A stretch of 64,000 bases of DNA from Chitinophaga eiseniae (lineage in GTDB: Bacteria; Bacteroidota; Bacteroidia; Chitinophagales; Chitinophagaceae): contig NZ_JABAHZ010000003.1 of NCBI RefSeq assembly GCF_012641265.1, positions 62,001 through 126,000 on the forward strand. Direction: 5' to 3'. Under the pieces are notes generated by a model. That model had not been told where the DNA came from. It was given only the letters and a program-made list of their open reading frames with translations, and did not search any database. Below are positions 18,577 through 27,085 of the stretch, piece after piece. A program made the translations under genes and the position numbers. Numbering within the stretch: position 1 is the stretch's first letter; every line of letters begins with the position of its first letter.

Positions 18577-18588
18577 AAAATCAGACTT

Positions 18589-20076
18589 ATGAGTACAAAG
18601 GATCTTTCGAAATACTATCACAAGCAGATGGATAATGCTGCGGGTAGAGAGCACTCTTCGCACAAAACAAAAATTGTGGCCACTGTTGGCCCTGCGTGTG
18701 ATACCTATGATGGACTACTGACTTTAGTAAAAGCCGGTGTTAACGTTTTCCGTCTCAACTTTTCACATGGCTCGCATGAAGATAAACTGCGGATTATTGA
18801 ATACATCCGCCAGATCAATAAAACAGAACCTTATACCGTAGCCATCCTGGCCGACTTACAAGGTCCTAAACTGCGCGTGGGTGAAATCGAAAACAATGCC
18901 CTCCCGCTGAAAAAAGGAGATATCCTCACCTTTGTGAATGAGAAACTGGTGGGTAATATGGAAAAAATCTACGTTTCCTACCCCGACCTTTACAAAGATC
19001 TCAAGCAAGGCCAGAAAATCCTGCTGGATGATGGTAAAATTGAAACCATTGTAAAAGAAATCACTGCCAACGGAGAAATCAAAGCCGAAGTTTCCTTACC
19101 TGGTGTACTGTCTTCTAAAAAAGGCTTCAACCTCCCGGATACCAAAATTTCCCTCCCTGCACTGACTGAAAAAGATATTATTGACCTGGAATTCATTATC
19201 GACCAGGACTGCGACTGGGTAGCGCTGTCCTTCGTAAGAAGCGTAAAAGATCTCGCCGATCTGCGCAAACGCCTGGAAGCACGTAATTCTAAAATCAAGA
19301 TCATTTCTAAAATTGAGAAGCCTGAAGCCATTCAGAACTTAAAAGAAATCATCTGGGAAAGTGATGGCGTAATGATTGCCCGTGGCGACCTTGGTGTGGA
19401 ACTGCCAGTAGAGCAGATCCCAATGATCCAGAAAGATATTATCCGCAAATGTATTCACCGTGCAAAACCCGTTATTGTGGCTACACAAATGATGGAAAGC
19501 ATGATGGACCGCACCCGTCCTAACCGTAGCGAAATCACCGACGTAGCTAACGCAGTACTGGAAGGCGCCGACGCAGTGATGCTCAGCGGCGAAACAGCTA
19601 CCGGTATGTTCCCTGAACTGGTGATCCAAACGATGAATAAAATCATCCAGGAAGTGGAAAAAGAAGCGATCATCTACAACCGTAACCTGATCCCTCACCG
19701 CCACTCTCCTACCTTCCTCAGCGATGCACTGTGTTACAACGCCTGTAAAATTGCGGAAGACCTGGATGCAGATGCCCTCATCGGTATGACCCAGAGCGGC
19801 TACACTGGCTTTATGCTGAGCAGCTACCGCCCACGCAGCCCACTCTATATCTTCACCAAAGAAAGATCGCTCGTAAACCAGTTGAGCCTCAGCTGGGGTG
19901 TACGCGCCTTCTACTACGAAGAGGAAGAAAGTCTCGATGATATCGTTTTCGATCAGATCAACATCCTGAAAGAAAGAGGCTTCATCAAAGCAGGCGACGT
20001 GTGCGTAAATACCGGTAGTACGCCTGTTAAAGAACACTTGCCTACTAATATGCTGAAGATTACGAAAGTTGACTAA
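18589..20076 (+). CDS. pyk: Pyruvate kinase
   Basis: The 495-aa protein has the standard pyruvate kinase layout. It opens with KTKIVATVGPACDTYDGLLTLV and VFRLNFSHGSHEDK, has the active-site lysine segment IKIISKIEKPEAIQNL and the metal-binding MIARGDLGVELP, and carries VATQMMESMMDRTRPNRSEITD later. It converts phosphoenolpyruvate and ADP to pyruvate and ATP. The C-terminal domain ends with GSTPVKEHLPTNMLKI. It is the second gene after pfkA and is followed by an intrinsic terminator. Confidence 0.97.
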   Translation: MSTKDLSKYYHKQMDNAAGREHSSHKTKIVATVGPACDTYDGLLTLVKAGVNVFRLNFSHGSHEDKLRIIEYIRQINKTEPYTVAILADLQGPKLRVGEIENNALPLKKGDILTFVNEKLVGNMEKIYVSYPDLYKDLKQGQKILLDDGKIETIVKEITANGEIKAEVSLPGVLSSKKGFNLPDTKISLPALTEKDIIDLEFIIDQDCDWVALSFVRSVKDLADLRKRLEARNSKIKIISKIEKPEAIQNLKEIIWESDGVMIARGDLGVELPVEQIPMIQKDIIRKCIHRAKPVIVATQMMESMMDRTRPNRSEITDVANAVLEGADAVMLSGETATGMFPELVIQTMNKIIQEVEKEAIIYNRNLIPHRHSPTFLSDALCYNACKIAEDLDADALIGMTQSGYTGFMLSSYRPRSPLYIFTKERSLVNQLSLSWGVRAFYYEEEESLDDIVFDQINILKERGFIKAGDVCVNTGSTPVKEHLPTNMLKITKVD

Positions 20077-20138
20077 TAAGCCCCGGTTACACCGTAGCTT
20101 AGGAACTTTCCCTAAATGCATTTAGCAAATACGATTTA

Positions 20139-20173
20139 AAAAAAGAGACCAGGCGATGCCTGGTCTCTTTTTT
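20139..20173 (+). terminator. Intrinsic terminator of pfkA-pyk
   Basis: AAAAGAGACCAGGC (20141-20154) pairs perfectly with GCCTGGTCTCTTTT (20158-20171) around the 3-nt loop GAT and runs into a T tract. Confidence 0.88.
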
Positions 20174-20197
20174 ATTTACCAGGAGGAAAAAACATAT

Positions 20198-20211
20198 ACA
20201 GACTTGTCTGT
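20198..20211. promoter_or_regulatory. Candidate TetR operator O1 (ACAGAC-TT-GTCTGT)
   Basis: The 14-bp palindrome ACAGACTTGTCTGT has 6-bp perfect arms and covers the -33 element of the TetR promoter. The same arms recur at 20847-20860 near the start of the neighbouring transporter gene. Confidence 0.65.
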
Positions 20212-20234
20212 TTATATCAAATACCCTACCTTTG
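20204..20234 (+). promoter_or_regulatory. Promoter of the TetR gene
   Basis: TTG (20204-20206) and TACCTTTG (20227-20234) are separated by 20 bp, an excellent match to the Bacteroidota consensus. The -33 element lies inside the palindrome at 20198-20211, which predicts autorepression. The start codon follows 4 bp after the -7 box, so either the transcript has almost no leader or translation begins a little downstream. Confidence 0.65.
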
Positions 20235-20238
20235 GGCT

Positions 20239-20805
20239 ATGAAAGAAGGCGCAAAAGAAAGAATTCTCCATACGGCGGCGGAGCTGTTTTACCAGCAAGG
20301 CTACCAGGCTACCGGCATTAACCAGATCATCGAAGAAGCCGGTATTGCCAAAGCCAGCCTGTACCAGCACTTCTCCTCCAAAGAAACGCTGCTCACCGCC
20401 TACCTGCAAAACACCCGGGTGTCTAACCATGATCAACGGATGAAATACCTGGAACAACTGGCGCCAGGCAAAGAAAGACTAATAGGCCTGTTCAAATATC
20501 GCCTGCAACACATGCAGGAAAACCAATTCAGGGGCTGCGCCTTTATACGTATCGCCTATGAACTGCCTCACTTAAATGAAGATGCCCAGCTGCAAATCAA
20601 TACCCACAATCAAACTATCAAAGCGCTGATCTCCAGCCAGCTGCAGTTGATCAAAGATCCCTTCCCGGAAGCCTCACTGGCCGAATGGACCGATATGCTG
20701 CACAACCTCTATGAAGGCGCCGGCTTACAGGGCTATCTCCTGAAATCACCTAAACCGGTGGAAGACACCATCAACATCGTACAGAAACTACTGGCCACCT
20801 TATAA
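20239..20805 (+). CDS. TetR/AcrR family repressor
   Basis: The 188-aa protein has the TetR N-terminal helix-turn-helix (ILHTAAELFYQQGYQATGINQIIEEAGIAKASLYQHFSSKE; residues about 8-48, motif GINQIIEEAGIAKASLY). The C-terminal ligand-binding domain (about residues 55-188) includes FRGCAFIRIAYELP. It probably represses itself and the transporter gene 35 bp downstream, because matching palindromes flank it on both sides. The inducer is likely to be a substrate of that transporter, which is unknown. Confidence 0.93.
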   Translation: MKEGAKERILHTAAELFYQQGYQATGINQIIEEAGIAKASLYQHFSSKETLLTAYLQNTRVSNHDQRMKYLEQLAPGKERLIGLFKYRLQHMQENQFRGCAFIRIAYELPHLNEDAQLQINTHNQTIKALISSQLQLIKDPFPEASLAEWTDMLHNLYEGAGLQGYLLKSPKPVEDTINIVQKLLATL

Positions 20806-20840
20806 CATCATTTTATTTACCACTACAAAATTTTACTTTC

Positions 20841-22247
20841 ATGAAAACAGACCGGTCTGTATATATTAATAACTATAGCACCAGCCCCTGGCTGTCGCTG
20901 GCCATCATCCTGTTAGCTCCCCTGATCACGGTAGTCGACATCTTTATCGTCAATATCAGCGCACCAGCCATCAAAACATATTTTAATAGCTCCGATGCTG
21001 CGCTGGAACTGGTGGTAGCCTCTTACCTGCTGGGGTACGCCGTATTCCTGATTACAGGCAGTCGCACCGGCGATTACCTGGGCAAAAAGAAAGTATTTAT
21101 CGCCGGACTGGCTGCTTTTACAATCACTTCCGCCCTCTGTGGTTTTGCGATATCTATGCCCATGCTCATTGTTTCCCGCTTCCTGCAGGGCGTAGCCGCT
21201 GCGTTTACAGTACCGCAAACTATTACCCTGATACAACTGAACTTCCAGTCGCCCACCGACAGGGACAAAGCCTATGGCATGTACGGCATGGCATTGGGCA
21301 CCGGCGCCACACTGGGTCAGTTCCTGGGAGGCTATTTTATTTCCTCTCATCTCATTACCGACAGCTGGCGGCTTATCTTCCTCGTAAACCTGCCCGTAGG
21401 CGTGATTGCCATGGTATTGGCGTTTTACTTTGTACCGGAATCACAGCAAAACAAATCCACCCGTTTCGATATTCCTGGCATCTTTATCCTCACTGCTGCC
21501 TTATCTCTCCTGGTATATCCTATTATCCAGGGTACAGAGCTGGGCTGGCCACTCTGGACCAAAGCCATGCTGGTAGCGGCATTGCTGCTATTGCTATTTT
21601 TTGTGGGATATCAGCGGAAGCTGGGCCAACAACAAAAAGATCCGTTGGTGCCGCTGTCGCTTTTTAAGATCAGGAGCTTCAACATCGCGGTTCTTTGTGT
21701 ATTATTTTTCTTCGGCGTGAATACCGCTTACATATTTGCCGTATCTATCTTTTTTCAAAGTGGGTTCAACATTCCTCCTTTTACTGCCGGCAATTATTTT
21801 GTGTTTCAAACGGGTGCATTCCTGCTGGCATCACTATGGTCTATTAAAAATGCCGCCAGGTACCGTGTCCGCCTGTTACAGGTAGCAGCAGGGCTGATGA
21901 TCCTCTCCTTTATTTGTCAACTGGTATTATTCCAGGAGAAATTTATCACGCCCTGGGATATTCTTCCCTGCCTGATCATCTACGGCATTGGCTCTGGGCT
22001 GATGATGCCCTCTTTATTAAAGGTAGCCATGTGGGATATGCCAGCCGACAAAGCAGGAGCCGCCAGTGGCGTGTATTCTACCATACAGCAGGTTTCCTCC
22101 GCCCTCGGCATCAGTATACTGGGCGGTGTTTTCCTGTACCTGGCACGCACTTCGGGGAATTTCTATTTTGCTTATAAAATCGCCTTGTTTTGTATGATGG
22201 GCTACCTGTTGATCGTAGTGGTGCTGCTAAACCGCATTAAACGCTAA
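20841..22247 (+). CDS. MFS drug/proton antiporter, DHA2 type (14 TM)
   Basis: This 468-aa protein has about 14 hydrophobic segments. Its first half carries the motif-A region GSRTGDYLGKKKVFIAG and the antiporter-type segment MGLGT/ATLGQFLGGYFIS. It most likely exports drugs or other toxic small molecules using the proton gradient. The coding start contains a palindrome matching the TetR operator at codons 3-7. Its stop overlaps the stop of the convergent second transporter by 11 bp. Confidence 0.9.
   Translation: MKTDRSVYINNYSTSPWLSLAIILLAPLITVVDIFIVNISAPAIKTYFNSSDAALELVVASYLLGYAVFLITGSRTGDYLGKKKVFIAGLAAFTITSALCGFAISMPMLIVSRFLQGVAAAFTVPQTITLIQLNFQSPTDRDKAYGMYGMALGTGATLGQFLGGYFISSHLITDSWRLIFLVNLPVGVIAMVLAFYFVPESQQNKSTRFDIPGIFILTAALSLLVYPIIQGTELGWPLWTKAMLVAALLLLLFFVGYQRKLGQQQKDPLVPLSLFKIRSFNIAVLCVLFFFGVNTAYIFAVSIFFQSGFNIPPFTAGNYFVFQTGAFLLASLWSIKNAARYRVRLLQVAAGLMILSFICQLVLFQEKFITPWDILPCLIIYGIGSGLMMPSLLKVAMWDMPADKAGAASGVYSTIQQVSSALGISILGGVFLYLARTSGNFYFAYKIALFCMMGYLLIVVVLLNRIKR
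20847..20860. promoter_or_regulatory. Candidate TetR operator O2 (ACAGAC-CG-GTCTGT)
   Basis: The perfect 14-bp palindrome ACAGACCGGTCTGT lies just inside the transporter coding sequence, 6 bases after the start codon's first base. It has the same 6-bp arms as O1 and is likewise flanked by AT-rich DNA. Binding here would block elongation or initiation of the transporter transcript. Confidence 0.6.
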
Positions 22248-23412
22248 CCACCCGGCCTGATTTTTTATAGGTAGCCAGGTAAATAATCAACGCAATGGAA
22301 ATGAGGCCCGTACCAGCTATACATACGCCATTCCATTGTGCCACCGACCATACCCACAGCCCGATACCGGAACCCAGCGAGGTGCCAATAAAACTGGTGG
22401 TCATAAACACCGTGTTTAAACGGTTTCTCGCTTCCGGTAAAAGGGTGTAAATCCGGGTTTGATTAGATACGTGAATACCTTGTAAACCGAGGTCTATTGC
22501 CACAATGCCGATGATGATGCCAATAAGGTTGGCCTGAAATGTATAAAAGAGAAAATAACCGAGGAACAGGAAAATAATGCCATAGCCGATCGCAATACGC
22601 GGATTCTTTTTGTCGGCAATTCTACCTACCAACGGCGCGCCCAGGGCGCCCGCAGCGGCGGCCAGTCCCATTAAACCAATTTGTTCACTCGTATACTTAA
22701 ATGGTGGCGCCGACAATAAAAATACCACCGTTGTCCAGAACATACCAAACATCGCAAAGCAACAGGCATTGATCGCTGATGCTTCCCTCAACATCGGTTG
22801 TTCTTTGATCAGGGTAAGTAATGATTTCATCAATTGCCCGTAAGTACCGGTAAAATTGGGCTTACTCGACGGAAAAGTGGTAATCATGATCACTGCCAGC
22901 AAAGCACTAATGCCTGCAGCAATCCAGAACATCGCTCTCCAACCGAAGTGGTGTCCTACCATACCACTGAGCGTACGCGATAATAAAATACCCACCAGCA
23001 AGCCGCTCATGATGGTACCAATTACTTTACCGCGACTCGCAGGGTCTGAGAGGTTGGCCGCCAGCGGCAAAATTAATTGAGGTACTACCGAAGTAAATCC
23101 TATCATCAGTCCGGTTACTTTCAACATGGTGATGTTAACCGATTTGGCAGCAGCCACCAACGCCACCACGGCCGCCAGCGTCATCACCACAATCTGCCAT
23201 TTACGTTCCAGCTTATCGCCCAGGGGTACGCAAAACAACAATCCGAGGGCATATCCCAACTGGGTAAAGAAAGTTACTTGTCCGGCATTACTTTCCGTTA
23301 CGCCAAACTCCTCACTCATCAGTACCAGTAAGGGCTGGCTGTAATAAATATTGGCTACGATCAGGCCAGTACAAAGGGCCATTATTAAAATATTCCATCT
23401 GCTAAGCGTCAT
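22237..23412 (-). CDS. MFS transporter, 12 TM
   Basis: The 391-aa protein has about 12 membrane segments. The first loop carries LGYALGLLFCVPLGDKLERK, the usual motif-A region, and the closing segment is GTGLISIALIIYLATYKKSG. The family is the DHA1-like/arabinose-efflux group, and the substrate cannot be deduced. It converges on the DHA2 gene with an 11-bp overlap and is divergent from the aldehyde dehydrogenase gene, with a 114-bp shared regulatory region. Confidence 0.88.
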   Translation of the reverse strand: MTLSRWNILIMALCTGLIVANIYYSQPLLVLMSEEFGVTESNAGQVTFFTQLGYALGLLFCVPLGDKLERKWQIVVMTLAAVVALVAAAKSVNITMLKVTGLMIGFTSVVPQLILPLAANLSDPASRGKVIGTIMSGLLVGILLSRTLSGMVGHHFGWRAMFWIAAGISALLAVIMITTFPSSKPNFTGTYGQLMKSLLTLIKEQPMLREASAINACCFAMFGMFWTTVVFLLSAPPFKYTSEQIGLMGLAAAAGALGAPLVGRIADKKNPRIAIGYGIIFLFLGYFLFYTFQANLIGIIIGIVAIDLGLQGIHVSNQTRIYTLLPEARNRLNTVFMTTSFIGTSLGSGIGLWVWSVAQWNGVCIAGTGLISIALIIYLATYKKSGRVVSV

Positions 23413-23437
23413 AAAATTGTGCTGGGTTTAAACGCTG

Positions 23438-23445
23438 CAAAGATA
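23438..23445 (-). promoter_or_regulatory. Candidate -7 box for the 12-TM transporter
   Basis: On the minus strand this reads TATCTTTG, matching TAnnTTTG, 25 bp before the start codon. No convincing -33 TTG is present upstream. Confidence 0.4.
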
Positions 23446-23448
23446 GCA

Positions 23449-23523
23449 TTTAGCTTTTAGCAGTTGGCTTTTAGTGGAAAACGGTAAATTTGCAGGACTA
23501 TTCAATAACGGCTAAAAGCTAAA
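23449..23523. repeat. TTTAGCTTTTAGC / GCTAAAAGCTAAA inverted repeat
   Basis: TTTAGCTTTTAGC (23449-23461) is the exact complement of GCTAAAAGCTAAA (23511-23523). The right arm ends 3 bp before the aldehyde dehydrogenase start codon. The same 13-mer occurs at 24914-24926, 6 bp before coaA. The dehydrogenase promoter lies between the two arms. Confidence 0.6.
23464..23492 (+). promoter_or_regulatory. Promoter of the aldehyde dehydrogenase gene
   Basis: TTG (23464-23466) and TAAATTTG (23485-23492) are 18 bp apart, close to the Bacteroidota consensus. The start codon is 34 bp downstream. Confidence 0.65.
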
Positions 23524-23526
23524 GCC

Positions 23527-24882
23527 ATGTTTACAAGCATCAACCCGTTTACACAGGAAACCATTGCAGTATATACCGCGCATACGCAGGCAGAGATAGA
23601 AAATAAATTAGCGTCGGGACACCGGGCTTACCGCGAATTATTACAGGTGCCACTGGAACAACGCCGGCAGTGGATGATGGAAGTAGCCGCCTCCCTGAAA
23701 AATGATGTGGATATGCATGCGGCCCTGATCACACAGGAGATGGGCAAAACGCTGAAAGAGGCCAGGGCCGAAGTATTGAAATGTGCTGCATCAGCGGAAT
23801 ATTATGCAGAAAATATTGCCGGCATGTTAGCGCCCAAACCAATTCACGCCGACGCATATAAAAGCTATGTATCTTATGAACCCAAAGGAATTGTGCTGGC
23901 CATTATGCCCTGGAATTTTCCTTACTGGCAGGTATTCCGCTTTGCCATTCCTAATATATTGGCAGGGAATACCGGTTTATTAAAACACGCCAGCAACGTA
24001 AGCGGTTGTGCGCTGGCCATTGAAAAATTATTCACCACCAGTAATTTTCCGCAAGGTACTTTCCAATCGCTACTGGTATCTTCTAAAGATATAGAACCCA
24101 TTATTGCAGATCCCCGCGTACAGGGTGTAACGCTTACCGGTAGCACACCGGCGGGCAAAAGTGTAGCGGCACTGGCAGGAAAGTATATCAAAAAAACAGT
24201 GCTGGAACTGGGTGGCAGCGATCCATTTATTGTGCTGAAAGACGCCGACCTGGAAGCCGCCGCTAAAACCGCTGTACAAGGCCGTATGCAGAATGCTGGT
24301 CAGTCATGTATAGCTGCCAAGCGGTGGATTGTGGAAGAAGAAATTGTGCCCGCCTTCACTGCCGAAGTAAAGCGTATTCTCCAGGATCTCCGCCAGGGCG
24401 ATCCTACCCTCGATACCACGCAAATGGGGCCTATGGCCCGCCCCGACCTGGCCGATGAGCTGAACAAACAGCTGCAGGAAAGCATCCGGCAGGGCGCTCA
24501 ACTGGAGTTGGGCGGCACGCATGAAGGCTGTAACTTTGCGCCTACCTTGCTAACGGGGGTGACCAACAACATGACCGTTTTTAAAGAAGAAACATTTGGT
24601 CCTGTGGCAGTGATCATACCGGCTGCCAACGAAACCGAAGCCATTGCGCTGGCCAATGAAACAGACTTTGGACTGGGTGCTGCCCTGTGGACCAGCGACC
24701 TGGACAAAGCCGCCCGCCTGGCTACCCAGATAGAAAGCGGTAACGTATTTATCAATGCCATGGTCAGATCCGATGCCCGCCTGCCTTTCGGCGGCGTTAA
24801 GCAATCGGGCTATGGCCGGGAGCTCTCACTGGAAGGCACACACGAATTTTTGAACGTTAAAACCGTTTATATACAACAATAG
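23527..24882 (+). CDS. NAD(P)-dependent succinate-semialdehyde dehydrogenase-like ALDH
   Basis: The 451-aa protein is a full aldehyde dehydrogenase. MPWNFPYWQ holds the oxyanion Asn (about N130), VLELGGSDPF holds the general base Glu (about E227) and GQSCIAAKR holds the catalytic Cys (about C261). The C-terminal PFGGVKQSGYGRELS is typical. Overall it resembles the short succinate-semialdehyde dehydrogenase group (Sad/YneI), which oxidises succinate semialdehyde to succinate. Other aldehydes are possible. The start at 23527 is supported by the promoter position. Confidence 0.88.
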   Translation: MFTSINPFTQETIAVYTAHTQAEIENKLASGHRAYRELLQVPLEQRRQWMMEVAASLKNDVDMHAALITQEMGKTLKEARAEVLKCAASAEYYAENIAGMLAPKPIHADAYKSYVSYEPKGIVLAIMPWNFPYWQVFRFAIPNILAGNTGLLKHASNVSGCALAIEKLFTTSNFPQGTFQSLLVSSKDIEPIIADPRVQGVTLTGSTPAGKSVAALAGKYIKKTVLELGGSDPFIVLKDADLEAAAKTAVQGRMQNAGQSCIAAKRWIVEEEIVPAFTAEVKRILQDLRQGDPTLDTTQMGPMARPDLADELNKQLQESIRQGAQLELGGTHEGCNFAPTLLTGVTNNMTVFKEETFGPVAVIIPAANETEAIALANETDFGLGAALWTSDLDKAARLATQIESGNVFINAMVRSDARLPFGGVKQSGYGRELSLEGTHEFLNVKTVYIQQ

Positions 24883-24913
24883 GGGCCCGCTGCTGACATT
24901 TCAACAACGGGTC

Positions 24914-24926
24914 GCTAAAAGCTAAA
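24914..24926 (+). repeat. GCTAAAAGCTAAA motif before coaA
   Basis: This is an exact 13-bp copy of the motif found 3 bp before the aldehyde dehydrogenase start (23511-23523). Here it ends 6 bp before the coaA start codon. Confidence 0.5.
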
Positions 24927-24932
24927 CTTGTA

Positions 24933-25889
24933 ATGACCACTTCTCTGAAACGCGACCGCTATACTCCCTATATCAGCTTCTCCCGTAAGGAATGGGCAGA
25001 AAGAAGCGGCGATGCTATGCTGCAATTACAGGACTACGACCTGGAAGCACTCCATGGCATGAACGAACCACTCACCCAGGAAGAAATTACACAGGTATAT
25101 CTTCCGCTGGCGCACCTCCTGAATTTATATGTTACCGGATCTCAACAGCTGCATACCGCTACCAGCAACTTTCTCAGCAGCCAGGTACATAAAGTGCCCT
25201 ATATCATTGGCATTGCAGGTAGCGTGGCCGTAGGAAAAAGTACTACCGCCAGGGTACTGCAAAAACTGCTGCAAGCCTGGCCCAATCACCCCCGGGTGGA
25301 CCTGGTAACCACTGATGGATTCCTGTATCCCAACAAAATACTGGACGCCAATAATATCATGAACCGTAAAGGCTTTCCCGAAAGCTATGATATCAAGCGG
25401 CTGATTCACTTCCTGGCAGATGTAAAGTCCGGCAAGGAAAGGGTAGCAGCGCCGCTTTACTCCCACCTGGAGTATGATATATTACCCGGGCAATTGCAGT
25501 GGATAGAACAACCCGATATTGTGATTGTAGAAGGCGTAAATGTGTTACAGGTACGTCCACGTCAACAACAAAAAGATCCGGCTGTTTTCGTATCCGACTT
25601 CTTCGACTTCAGCATCTATGTAGATGCCGCAGAAAAAGATATCCGTAAGTGGTATATCGCGCGCTTCGAATCGCTCCGCAGGACCGCCTTTCAGAACCCG
25701 GAATCGTTTTTCCACCGCTATGCCCACCTCTCTGATACTGCCACCGTGGAACTGGCCACCCAGATATGGGAAGATATCAATAAACCTAACCTGGAACAGA
25801 ATATTGCGCCTACCCGCTACCGGGCCAGCCTGATCCTGGAAAAAGGTCACCATCACTTTGTACAGTCCATACAACTCAGGAAGACTTAA
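24933..25889 (+). CDS. coaA: Type I pantothenate kinase
   Basis: The 318-aa protein matches the prokaryotic type I enzyme in length. The P-loop [15 protein letters not shown] is at about residues 93-107, followed by [10 protein letters not shown] and RKGFPESYD, all hallmarks of CoaA. It phosphorylates pantothenate in the first step of coenzyme A synthesis and is normally feedback-inhibited by CoA. The Crp/Fnr gene follows after 3 bp, so the regulator may be partly transcribed from the coaA promoter. Confidence 0.96.
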   Translation: MTTSLKRDRYTPYISFSRKEWAERSGDAMLQLQDYDLEALHGMNEPLTQEEITQVYLPLAHLLNLYVTGSQQLHTATSNFLSSQVHKVPYIIGIAGSVAVGKSTTARVLQKLLQAWPNHPRVDLVTTDGFLYPNKILDANNIMNRKGFPESYDIKRLIHFLADVKSGKERVAAPLYSHLEYDILPGQLQWIEQPDIVIVEGVNVLQVRPRQQQKDPAVFVSDFFDFSIYVDAAEKDIRKWYIARFESLRRTAFQNPESFFHRYAHLSDTATVELATQIWEDINKPNLEQNIAPTRYRASLILEKGHHHFVQSIQLRKT

Positions 25890-25892
25890 CAG

Positions 25893-26477
25893 ATGACAGA
25901 TCCCCTACAAATAAAACAACAGCTGCAGGCATTGCTCCAGGAGCCGCTCCAGGATTGGGATGCCTTTGAAGCCATCCTGCAGCCGGTGAGTTATAAAACA
26001 GGGGAACTACTTTCTGAAGCCGGTAAAACCTCCCAGGCTATTTATTTCATTGCTACGGGTATTATGAGGGTATACACCTTACACAACGGGAAAGAAATCA
26101 GCCTGGATTTCTTGTTTCCCGGATCGTTCTGCGCCTCTTATGCCTCTTTTATTACCCGGCAACCCGCTGCGGTAAATATACAGGCCATTATGCCTGTAAC
26201 GGGGTATGCTTTTCATTACGCCGATCTGCACCAATTATATCACGCATCTCATCAGTCAGAGCGAATAGGCCGGCTTATAGCCGAACAACAATATCTCCGC
26301 AAGTACAACCGGGAGTTGTCCTTCCTGCAATATTCTGCCCAGGAAAGATATGCACAACTACTCCAGGAGCATCCGGAGGTCATACAACATATTCCCATCA
26401 AACAAATCGCTTCCTACCTGGGTATTGAGCCCGAGAGTCTTAGCCGTATCCGGAAAAATATAAGTGCCACGGAATAG
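25893..26477 (+). CDS. Crp/Fnr family transcriptional regulator
   Basis: The 194-aa protein has a cyclic-nucleotide-binding-like beta-roll (about residues 15-120; LLSEAGKTSQAIYFIATGIMR) and a C-terminal winged helix whose recognition helix reads IEPESLSRIRKNI. The E-x-x-S-R pattern resembles Fnr. There is no Fnr-type N-terminal cysteine cluster, so it is probably not an oxygen sensor. A 14-bp palindrome lies 8 bp after the stop and before the DoxX-like gene, which is a likely target. Confidence 0.88.
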   Translation: MTDPLQIKQQLQALLQEPLQDWDAFEAILQPVSYKTGELLSEAGKTSQAIYFIATGIMRVYTLHNGKEISLDFLFPGSFCASYASFITRQPAAVNIQAIMPVTGYAFHYADLHQLYHASHQSERIGRLIAEQQYLRKYNRELSFLQYSAQERYAQLLQEHPEVIQHIPIKQIASYLGIEPESLSRIRKNISATE

Positions 26478-26485
26478 CGGATTAA

Positions 26486-26499
26486 CTAACATTTGTTAG
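26486..26499. promoter_or_regulatory. Candidate Crp/Fnr operator (CTAAC-N4-GTTAG)
   Basis: CTAACATTTGTTAG has perfect 5-bp arms around 4 central bases, the geometry of Fnr boxes (5-N4-5). It lies between the Crp/Fnr gene and the DoxX-like gene. Confidence 0.5.
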
Positions 26500-26547
26500 C
26501 GTAATAACCAAACCAGGTACGGACCTTTGTTCTATAAATTTATACGC

Positions 26548-26994
26548 ATGGCATTTTTCTCTGGTTTATGCAGTATTATGTTGTTGTTATGGGCGACAGG
26601 TCACCTGCTGGGCATTTCATCGCTACAGGCACTATCGACGGATGCACGGATATCGGCGGCAGTAATGTTTGTGCTGATTGGGGTAGCACACCTCGTAAGT
26701 CCCCGAAAACTGGTATATATGATTGAGGGTATGTTGCCCTTTCCTCTCTCCCTGGTAATATTCACTGGTATCCTGGAAATATTGCTGGGAGCAGGCTTGC
26801 TGATGCCTGCTTTCCAATATTACGCAGGTTGGGGCCTGATAATATTACTAATCGCGATGTTCCCGGCCAATATCCGGGTGGCTGTAAAAAAATTACCTGC
26901 TCCTGGTGGATTACCTGCTAAGCCCTGGTATACGTGGAGTCGCTTACTATTTCAGCCGCTGTACATTTGGTGGATCTGGTGGGTCATTCATTAA
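26548..26994 (+). CDS. DoxX-like small membrane protein
   Basis: I start at the ATG at 26548; an upstream TTG at 26527 would add seven residues. The 148-aa product has about four membrane helices (LCSIMLLLWATGHLLG, AAVMFVLIGVAHLV, VIFTGILEILLGAGLLM, WGLIILLIAMFPANI) and a Trp-rich tail. It resembles the COG4270 DoxX-related group. The gene directly follows a Crp/Fnr regulator and its candidate operator, and this regulator/DoxX pairing is plausible for a stress-inducible membrane protein. Confidence 0.75.
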   Translation: MAFFSGLCSIMLLLWATGHLLGISSLQALSTDARISAAVMFVLIGVAHLVSPRKLVYMIEGMLPFPLSLVIFTGILEILLGAGLLMPAFQYYAGWGLIILLIAMFPANIRVAVKKLPAPGGLPAKPWYTWSRLLFQPLYIWWIWWVIH

Positions 26995-27028
26995 CTCTGC
27001 GAATATATCGCAGTAATAACGGCCATTT

Positions 27029-27064
27029 TAAAAAAAGACCGTCTCTACTGATAGAGACGGCCCT
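27029..27064. terminator. Bidirectional terminator between the DoxX-like gene and tssD
   Basis: CCGTCTCT (27039-27046) pairs with AGAGACGG (27053-27060) around a 6-nt loop. On the minus strand it is followed by TCTTTTTTTAAAA, a strong U tract for tssD; on the plus strand it is followed by CCCTTTT. Confidence 0.8.
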
Positions 27065-27085
27065 TTTGCATAATGTAAGGAGTTA

